Assembly: GCA_964569865.1 (NCBI GenBank)
Contig: CAZMVQ010000053.1
Coordinates: forward strand, 1 to 16,368
From: DROE01 sp964569865
Lineage (GTDB): Bacteria > Pseudomonadota > Alphaproteobacteria > Rhizobiales > Devosiaceae
DNA: 16,368 nt
Direction of reading: 5' to 3'
Position numbers and translations under genes: made by a program. The notes below the pieces were generated by a model. The model saw nothing but the letters and a program-made list of their open reading frames with translations. It was not told the origin of the DNA and ran no database searches. Shown here piece by piece: positions 6,269 through 12,209 of the stretch; position 1 is the stretch's first letter, and the number at the start of each line of letters is the position of its first letter.

Positions 6269-8218
6269 CTAGAGCTTGGCGGCGGGCAATGAAACAGTAA
6301 ATTTGGCGCCCGGATTATTGGCGCTTGCTTTAGAATTATTGTTGGAAGCGAAAATTGTGCCCCCATGGGCCTCAACAATCTGTCGTGAAATAGAAAGGCC
6401 AAGCCCGGAATGGTTGCCAAAACTTTCGCTTTCCGGGCGGTCTGTATAAAAACGGCGAAAGATATCTTCAGGACTGCCCTTTATTCCCTGCCCCTGATCT
6501 GCAACGCTTAAAATGATTTCCCCTGATTGAGAACTTAAATCAACTTTTACCTCACCCCCTTTGGGAGAAAAGGAAATCGCGTTGTCGATCAGGTTTGAAA
6601 CCACCTGAGCGAGACGTGAATCCTGACCATTGGCATAAATTGCGTCATCACCACTGATATGAAAATTTAATTTCACCCCACGTTTTTGCGCATTCTCTTC
6701 GTGCATGGCAACCATGGTGCGGGTAACTTCACCAAGATCAACAATCTCAGAAATATCGCGAGCAAGCTCGGCGTCCAAACGCGAAGCGTTTGAAATATCA
6801 GAGATCAGCCGGTCGAGCCTTTGCACATCATGCAGAATAATCGCCGCCAGCTTGTCACGATCCTTTTGGGTTTTTACCAATTGCAGGGTTTCAACCGCAC
6901 TTCGAAGTGATGTAAGCGGATTTTTCAGCTCATGGGCAACATCGGCAGCAAACTTTTCAATGGCTTCAATGCGCTCGAAAAGAGCGCTCGTCATGGCTCT
7001 AAAAGAGCGTGAAAGATCTCCAATTTCGTCCGGCCTGTCCGTGTAATCGGGAATTTGATCCCTTGCACTCATGGATTTTTGCACCCGTTCAGCAGCAGAA
7101 GAAAGTCTGCGCATGGGCTCTGCAATTGTGCCGGCAAGAAAAAATGAAAGTATCATGCTAACAATCAACGCACCAAGGGACAGGCGCAAAACACCCATTC
7201 GCTCTGCTGCAATTATAGCATCAATTTCCCCCGGATCGGTGGAGAGCAACAAAGCACCAACAATAGCGCGTTGGCGCTGCACGGGAATTGCCACCGAAAT
7301 CAACAAGCGATCATCTTCATCAACCCGCACTATATCTGTTGGCGCTCCGTTAAGGGCTGCCCCTACCTCCGGGTATCTTTTGCCCTCGCTGGCTGAGTAT
7401 TCCACATAGGGGGGAAATTCATCCCCCGGCACCCATGTTAACAGACGCTGCCACAATTCAACGGGAAGCGGAGTTGGCTCTTTTGCTATCAGGGCTGGGC
7501 GAATGACCTCGCCGGCCAGATAGATTGTCGAGGAATCCAGTAACAAAAAACCGTTTTTGTCATAAATTCTAGCTCTGGTTCTGGTCGGCGTAATCAAATT
7601 GCGCAGCAGGGGGGCAATCCGCTCCGGATTTATTGGGAATTCCAATGTGGGATCAAAAAAACTTAAGGGAGAGACATTTGAATCAGGTTGTAATTGCAAC
7701 AATCGCTCAGGATTTACCGAAATCACATCACTATCAACGGTGGCAGAAGCGGCAATTGCGGCGGATATAATTTCGCCCTGCACCCTTAAACTTTGCACCC
7801 GCGCATCAATCAGGCCGTCGCGTAACTGGTTGAGGTATAAGATACCAGCTACCAATGTTGTCAACGCAGCCAGATTAAGAACGATAATCCTGCGGGTTAG
7901 AGATGAAAAAATACTGGTCTGGAAAAACCGGCGCACCCGATAGAAAGTGCCTTTTTTCGGCGTGATTTCGACATTTGCAGTGTCCGCATCCAATATGGAT
8001 GGCTCACTTTGGTAAGCAGATGGTAGAATTTTTTCATTGGCGGGATTGGCGCCAGCGGTTTTGGCGTCAATAGTTTTACTGTTCTGCTCAGCAGTCTGAT
8101 TACCAGAACCATCTTCATCGGGCGGCACATGCAAAGACACAGACCCCATAGAAATTTGGCGATCGTTAGCTAAATTCAGGTCTTCGTTATCCAAATCATC
8201 ATTTTTGCTGACGCTCAA
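6269..8218 (-). CDS. chvG: Sensor histidine kinase ChvG/ExoS/BvrS
   Basis: Inner-membrane sensor kinase that phosphorylates ChvI. In rhizobia this pair controls envelope, acid-stress and host-interaction genes. Using the start at 8218 (649 residues), there is a cytoplasmic polar N-terminal stretch of about 105 residues. TM1 is at about 111-131 (IIVLNLAALTTLVAGILYLN), followed by a periplasmic domain of about 210 residues and TM2 at about 344-366. A HAMP linker follows. The HisKA box has the phosphoacceptor H429 in ADVAHELKNPLTSLRSA. The ATPase domain shows the N box (SNLIDNAISFSPKGGEV), G1 (DQGQG) and G2 (SGLGLSISRQIVEAHGG). An ATG at 8257 would overlap chvI by 32 bp and has no Shine-Dalgarno. 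TTG at 8218 lies 7 bp past the chvI stop, with AGGG 5 nt and AAGGAG 13 nt upstream, so it is preferred with moderate confidence. Confidence 0.93.
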   Translation of the reverse strand: MSVSKNDDLDNEDLNLANDRQISMGSVSLHVPPDEDGSGNQTAEQNSKTIDAKTAGANPANEKILPSAYQSEPSILDADTANVEITPKKGTFYRVRRFFQTSIFSSLTRRIIVLNLAALTTLVAGILYLNQLRDGLIDARVQSLRVQGEIISAAIAASATVDSDVISVNPERLLQLQPDSNVSPLSFFDPTLEFPINPERIAPLLRNLITPTRTRARIYDKNGFLLLDSSTIYLAGEVIRPALIAKEPTPLPVELWQRLLTWVPGDEFPPYVEYSASEGKRYPEVGAALNGAPTDIVRVDEDDRLLISVAIPVQRQRAIVGALLLSTDPGEIDAIIAAERMGVLRLSLGALIVSMILSFFLAGTIAEPMRRLSSAAERVQKSMSARDQIPDYTDRPDEIGDLSRSFRAMTSALFERIEAIEKFAADVAHELKNPLTSLRSAVETLQLVKTQKDRDKLAAIILHDVQRLDRLISDISNASRLDAELARDISEIVDLGEVTRTMVAMHEENAQKRGVKLNFHISGDDAIYANGQDSRLAQVVSNLIDNAISFSPKGGEVKVDLSSQSGEIILSVADQGQGIKGSPEDIFRRFYTDRPESESFGNHSGLGLSISRQIVEAHGGTIFASNNNSKASANNPGAKFTVSLPAAKL

Positions 8219-8225
8219 TTGAACC

Positions 8226-8942
8226 CTATTGCTCCTTAAAACGGTATCCCACACCATATAGGGTTTCTATCATATCAAACTTTTCGTCCGCGACCTTGAA
8301 TTTTTTTCTAAGGCGTTTGACATGGCTGTCAATGGTGCGATCATCCACATATACCTGATCATCATAGGCAGCATCCATCAAGGCATTGCGGCTTTTGACC
8401 ACACCAGGACGAACAGCCAATGCTTGAAGGATAAGAAATTCAGTCACCGTTAAAACCACATGTTTGCCCATCCAGGTGCAGGTGTGTCGCTCATCATCCA
8501 TCACCAGTGCTCCACGATCAATTATGGATTTTGAGTTGGCAGGCTGCTGAGAATTATTGGAATTTGGAGCAGTTTCGCGGGCCTGAGAACGTCGAAGTAT
8601 GGATTTTACCCTCTCCACCAGCAAACGCTGGGAGAACGGTTTTTTAATAAAATCATCCGCGCCCATTTTCAGGCCAAAAAGCTCGTCAATTTCTTCATCT
8701 TTGGAGGTGAGAAAAATTACCGGTATATCGGATTTTTGCCGCAATCGCCTTAATAGCTCCATACCATCCATACGGGGCATTTTAATATCAAGAATTGCAA
8801 GATCGGGCTGATCCGAAGTCAAACCCTCCAGACCAGAGGCACCATCGGTATAGGTGGCAACCGCATAACCCTCAGCTTCCAGAGCAATGGATACTGAGGT
8901 CAAAATATTTCTATCGTCATCGACCAGTGCAATCTTTGGCAT
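8226..8942 (-). CDS. chvI: Response regulator ChvI (OmpR/PhoB family)
   Basis: DNA-binding response regulator and partner of ChvG. The 238-residue protein has an N-terminal receiver with D8-D10 (VDDD), phosphoacceptor D52 (LAILDIKMPRMDG), T78 and K100 (IKKPFS). A C-terminal winged-helix output domain follows, ending VDDRTIDSHVKRLRKKF...YGVGYRF. The stretch LTSKDEEIDELFGLKMGADDF is highly characteristic of ChvI. The ATG at 8942 is preceded by AAGGA at 7 nt. It is the first gene of chvI-chvG-hprK. In many rhizobia pckA lies divergently upstream; here the upstream neighbour is a cell-wall hydrolase on the same strand. No confident promoter could be picked out in the 159-bp spacer (8943-9101). 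Confidence 0.96.
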   Translation of the reverse strand: MPKIALVDDDRNILTSVSIALEAEGYAVATYTDGASGLEGLTSDQPDLAILDIKMPRMDGMELLRRLRQKSDIPVIFLTSKDEEIDELFGLKMGADDFIKKPFSQRLLVERVKSILRRSQARETAPNSNNSQQPANSKSIIDRGALVMDDERHTCTWMGKHVVLTVTEFLILQALAVRPGVVKSRNALMDAAYDDQVYVDDRTIDSHVKRLRKKFKVADEKFDMIETLYGVGYRFKEQ

Positions 8943-9101
8943 TGATCATCCTTTTTTATAAATTTAAGAAACGGCGTAAATCAGCAAAGGCAGATTATGT
9001 GTCTTTAGGTGGCTACAATTGCGCACAAAATATGGCCATCAGCAATCAATTTAAGGCGAAATTTTGCCAATTCAATGCCAAACCCATTGCATCTAACGAT
9101 A

Positions 9102-9899
9102 TTAAAGTAAGGAATAAAACACATGCTGCCCAATTTGGGCGACACTTTTCAAACGAGTTGCCCAGCCGGGACTAACTGCAAGACTGTGATAATAGAGAAC
9201 CGATTCTGGTAGATTTTCCTGAGATTGACCATCATTAAAACGCTCAAGCGCAGTATCAGCTATAAGGTTAGCCTTGACCCAGCTCTGACGGACGATCTTG
9301 TTGCCAATGCCCCCAACATCTGAAATCCCGTCACAGGCAAACGAAAACTGACAGCGATTACGCAGGGCAGCGTTCTGATAAACCACATCACAAACCGACG
9401 AGGGATATTTGGTACTGTTCACCCGGTTCAAAATAACCGTTGCAACCGCCCACTGCCCTTCTTCAGGCTCTCCGCGAGCTTCATGATAAACAGCCTTGGC
9501 CAAACAATCTCTTGAAGCGCGAATATCAGCCAGTCTGGTGGTGGTGGGAACATAGGTGTTGGCCACATAAGAAAGCAGCATATTCTGATCAAGGCGCGCA
9601 TCAGTCGAGCCAGCTGTTAAAACACCAGCCGCCAAAGCATTTGCCTGCAACAATGCCGGACTTTGCAAACGGGCGACCTGTCTGTTGGCCACATAGGCTG
9701 ATAACATGGAGTTGGTAAGGGTTGGCACGCTAACCAAACCAATTTCAGGCGAAGAAAAAATCTGACTGGAAGAAAAAACCGGAGCTCCAAAACTATCCTG
9801 AGCAACTAACGGAGCAGAAGCGAGCAAAGAAAAACCCAGTGCACCAATTGCTGCAATTGCCATATTGCGCAATGATATTTTTGCAGTGCAAACAAACAT
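9102..9899 (-). CDS. Secreted cell-wall hydrolase, SleB-like (Hydrolase_2 family)
   Basis: A predicted periplasmic or cell-wall hydrolase of 265 residues. A signal peptide is visible: a basic start, then a hydrophobic core (MAIAAIGALGFSLLASAPLVA) ending at about residue 33. The C-terminal half is the SleB/CwlJ-like domain. CLAKAVYHEARGEPEEGQWAVA contains the catalytic-type glutamate (about E140), followed by ILNRVNS, CQFSFACDG and the closing LYYHSLAVSPGWA. Before the domain there is a repeat of about 10 residues (NSMLSAYVAN and QNMLLSYVAN, 42 residues apart). The start chosen is ATG at 9899, which opens directly into the signal peptide. An in-frame TTG at 9980 would add 27 residues lacking signal character and would place the palindrome array at 9916-9962 inside the gene. 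Exact substrate cleavage is inferred from the family. Confidence 0.9.
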   Translation of the reverse strand: MFVCTAKISLRNMAIAAIGALGFSLLASAPLVAQDSFGAPVFSSSQIFSSPEIGLVSVPTLTNSMLSAYVANRQVARLQSPALLQANALAAGVLTAGSTDARLDQNMLLSYVANTYVPTTTRLADIRASRDCLAKAVYHEARGEPEEGQWAVATVILNRVNSTKYPSSVCDVVYQNAALRNRCQFSFACDGISDVGGIGNKIVRQSWVKANLIADTALERFNDGQSQENLPESVLYYHSLAVSPGWATRLKSVAQIGQHVFYSLL

Positions 9900-9915
9900 A
9901 AGTCTGAATATTCCC

Positions 9916-9962
9916 CGACTATCGAAGTCTTGAACTATTAAAGTTCTGGACTTTGAAAGTCC
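9916..9962. repeat. Three tandem 15-bp palindromes at 16-bp period upstream of the hydrolase
   Basis: Units are CGACTATCGAAGTCT (9916-9930), GAACTATTAAAGTTC (9932-9946) and GGACTTTGAAAGTCC (9948-9962). Each is separated by one base, so the period is exactly 16 bp. They share the core ACTWTNRAAGT, and all are centred palindromes: four, six and seven matching pairs respectively around a single central base. The array ends 17 bp before the hydrolase ATG, so it would lie over its promoter or in its 5' leader. A multi-site operator is the simplest reading; a row of RNA hairpins is the alternative. The regulator is not recognised. Confidence 0.7.
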
Positions 9963-9973
9963 CGTGATCATTT

Positions 9974-9990
9974 TCAGCAAAATTTGCTGA
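9974..9990. promoter_or_regulatory. Perfect 17-bp palindrome, candidate operator
   Basis: TCAGCAAA (9974-9981), one central base, then TTTGCTGA (9983-9990). It lies 75 bp upstream of the hydrolase ATG, in the divergent spacer with the transporter, and differs in sequence from the neighbouring three-unit array. It could be a binding site for a second regulator. The factor is not known. Confidence 0.45.
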
Positions 9991-10043
9991 GCCCGATAGC
10001 AACATAGCTGATCAAAGCAAATTGGGAAACATAAAATTTACGT

Positions 10044-10091
10044 TTGGTTAACCATGGCAATTGACCATATATTTAGCATCAATTTTTGATG
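10044..10091 (+). promoter_or_regulatory. Candidate transporter promoter with CtrA-like half-site and hairpin
   Basis: TTGGTT (10044-10049), an 18-nt spacer and TATATT (10068-10073) form a plausible promoter for the MFS gene. The octamer TTAACCAT (10048-10055), the form reported for CtrA sites in rhizobia and Brucella, overlaps the -35 and spacer. The inverted repeat CATCAA-TTT-TTGATG (10077-10091) lies where transcription would begin. All are motif matches and none is proven. Confidence 0.35.
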
Positions 10092-10143
10092 GCATTTTGG
10101 TTTTTGCTGATGACACACCGAAAAGATTGTCATAAGCACAGCG

Positions 10144-11439
10144 ATGCGAAAAATATTGACTTCCCCATCGCTAAAAGACTTGTCCCGCCGACAATATGGC
10201 TGGATTAGCGCCGGTTATTTTCTCACCCTTGCTTCCATGCCCGGGCAAACATTATTCATTGCCCAGTTCAATTCATCCATCCGGGAAAGTTTTTCGCTTT
10301 CCCATTCGGAATTTTCACTGCTTTTTATGGGCGTGACCCTGCTTAGTTCCTTATGCCTTATCTGGGCGGGTGGTTTGGTCGATAAGGTTGGCCCTCGCCT
10401 GCTGAGCATGATTTGCATCATTGCCCTTGCAATAACCGCTATGGCAATGAGCCGGGCTGACAATATAATCCTGCTGGGAATTGCCATGTTCGGCTTAAGA
10501 TTTTTTGGCCAAGGAATGATGCCGCAAATTGCCATGACCACCCTGTCGCGCTGGTTTACAAGATTCAGGGGACGCGCACTTTCGCTGGCTGAAATGGGCA
10601 TGCCAACCGGAGAAGCAGTTTTGCCCTATCTGCTAACCATATCAATTCTTGCCTTTGGCTGGAGGCAGGTTTGGGTTGGTGTTAGTATTATTATGGTCCT
10701 GATATTTTTGCCCATGATCGCATTTTTACTGCGCAACCCGCCCCAAATTTCCAGCAATCAGAAAAAACCTGAACTTAGCACCAGAGACCTGACTGGTGAC
10801 TTTAGCGAAACTCCCATGACCGGAAAGGGCTGGACACGGCGCACGGTTCTGCGTGATCCGTTATTCTATCTGACAATTCCGGCAATCGTTACGCCGGGGG
10901 CAATCGGCACCATGTTCATATTTCATCAGGCCTATCTGACCCAGTCAAAGGGCTGGGACATTTCGCTTTTCACCGCCCTGTTCCCAATTCATGCCTTGGG
11001 AATTATTGCCGGTGCAATTGGAGCCGGTGCCATGATCGACAGGGTTGGGGCATGGCGGGTTTTACCCTATGCATTGGCACCATTGGGATTGGGGCTGTTA
11101 GCCCTCAGTCTTAGCAACTCGATCTGGGTGATTTCAATATTCTTTATCACCTTTGGCCTTTCCGCCGGAATGATAGCACCGATTGCCGGGGCCTTATGGG
11201 TGGAAATTTATGGAACGGCCAACCTTGGAAAATTAAGGGCCTTGGCAATCGCCACCATAGTCTTTGCCTCCGCCGCCGGGCCGGGATTTTCCGGAATTCT
11301 AATTGATAATAATTTTAATCTTGATCAACAGGCATTTATATATGCCCTGTTTTGCTTTGTTGTCGTCGCGGCCCATTTCATGACACGAAACAGCTTCAGA
11401 AAACGAGCTGAAATTATCAGCAATGAGGCAGGTTTATAA
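10144..11439 (+). CDS. Major facilitator superfamily transporter
   Basis: A 431-residue integral membrane transporter with about 12 hydrophobic segments in two halves, joined by a charged cytoplasmic loop (about residues 200-236). The loop 2-3 signature of the superfamily is visible as GGLVDKVGPR (about residues 76-85) and recurs in the second half as GAMIDRVGAWR. SRWFTRFRGRALSLAEMGMPTGEA in the first half resembles the OxlT/monocarboxylate-type subgroup, so a carboxylate substrate is possible but not shown. The ATG at 10144 has no strong Shine-Dalgarno. It is divergent from the hydrolase and convergent with the HAD gene. No neighbouring catabolic gene indicates its substrate. Confidence 0.87.
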   Translation: MRKILTSPSLKDLSRRQYGWISAGYFLTLASMPGQTLFIAQFNSSIRESFSLSHSEFSLLFMGVTLLSSLCLIWAGGLVDKVGPRLLSMICIIALAITAMAMSRADNIILLGIAMFGLRFFGQGMMPQIAMTTLSRWFTRFRGRALSLAEMGMPTGEAVLPYLLTISILAFGWRQVWVGVSIIMVLIFLPMIAFLLRNPPQISSNQKKPELSTRDLTGDFSETPMTGKGWTRRTVLRDPLFYLTIPAIVTPGAIGTMFIFHQAYLTQSKGWDISLFTALFPIHALGIIAGAIGAGAMIDRVGAWRVLPYALAPLGLGLLALSLSNSIWVISIFFITFGLSAGMIAPIAGALWVEIYGTANLGKLRALAIATIVFASAAGPGFSGILIDNNFNLDQQAFIYALFCFVVVAAHFMTRNSFRKRAEIISNEAGL

Positions 11440-11469
11440 AAACCGGCCAGCTATATTATCCATAGCGGA

Positions 11470-11506
11470 CAGGTAAAACCATCTATTCAAAATGGCTTTT
11501 TACCTG
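11470..11506. terminator. Stem-loop between convergent MFS and HAD genes
   Basis: Left arm CAGGTAAAACCAT (11470-11482), a 9-nt loop, right arm ATGGCTTTTTACCTG (11492-11506). The arms pair over 13 bp with two extra bases in the right arm. It sits at the junction of converging genes and overlaps the last codons of the HAD gene. No U-tract follows on either strand, so it may act as a bidirectional terminator or as an mRNA 3'-end stabiliser. Confidence 0.5.
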
Positions 11507-12142
11507 ATGCATATCTTTCATCACCGCGATCGACAATGAGTGCATTTCATCCGTTGGGGCCAAAATATCGGGCACCATAATTGTGAGCATTCCGGCACCG
11601 TGGGCCGAGCGCACTCCATTATAACTGTCTTCGATGGCAAGGCAAAACTCCGGCTCTACCTCCAGCCGCTCTGCGGCCAACAAATATGGCTCGGGATGGG
11701 GTTTGCCATTATCCACATCATCGCGGGTTATAATAATTTCAAAACCAGCAATAAGATCAGATCGGCTAAGATGATGGTTTGCCGCATCCGCACTTGAAGA
11801 GGTAACAACGGCCGTTGGAATTTGTAACTCCTCCAGCGTATCAAGAAATTCTAACACTCCCTTTTTCACGGGAACCTGAGCCATTAGACGAGCGGCAACT
11901 CTTGCCTCAAGAACCTGCATAAACTCATCAAAAGGAAATTCAGGTCCCATCGCCTCCCGGATCATTAAGGCTCCCACTTCAAAGGGAAGACCAATGGTGG
12001 AATTGTGCAATTCATCACTCATATGAAAACCGTGCTCTTTTGCGACCTCAAAAGCGGTGTTTTTATAAACCACCTCTGTATCAACCAGCACGCCATCCAT
12101 ATCAAATATTACTGCCTGCAAATCATCCGGGTTAAATGGCAT
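11483..12142 (-). CDS. HAD-superfamily phosphatase/phosphomutase
   Basis: A 219-residue HAD hydrolase of the phosphoglycolate phosphatase/beta-phosphoglucomutase-like group. Motif I is FDMDGVLVDTE with nucleophile D14 and D16. Motif II is VVTSSS, motif III is the lysine in GKPHPEPYLLAAERL, and motif IV is AIEDSYNGVRSA. A helical cap lies between motifs I and II. The substrate, probably a small phosphorylated metabolite, cannot be assigned. The gene begins 67 bp downstream of the polA stop on the same strand. Its upstream region is A-rich, lacks a good Shine-Dalgarno and contains an A+T-only-rich stem (AAAAATC/GATTTTT, about 12150-12168) close to the ATG, which may limit translation. Confidence 0.9.
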   Translation of the reverse strand: MPFNPDDLQAVIFDMDGVLVDTEVVYKNTAFEVAKEHGFHMSDELHNSTIGLPFEVGALMIREAMGPEFPFDEFMQVLEARVAARLMAQVPVKKGVLEFLDTLEELQIPTAVVTSSSADAANHHLSRSDLIAGFEIIITRDDVDNGKPHPEPYLLAAERLEVEPEFCLAIEDSYNGVRSAHGAGMLTIMVPDILAPTDEMHSLSIAVMKDMHQVKSHFE

Positions 12143-12209
12143 TTTTTTTAAAAATCTTTCTGATTTTTTGAGATCAAATAGTGGCAGCTTTTAGAGTTTG
12201 GGCAATTTA

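Noticed and set aside
9932..9946. Possible LexA box (GAAC and GTTC seven bases apart)
   Set aside because: The alphaproteobacterial LexA site is a direct repeat GTTC-N7-GTTC, whereas this is inverted. The neighbouring units do not keep the GAAC/GTTC bases.
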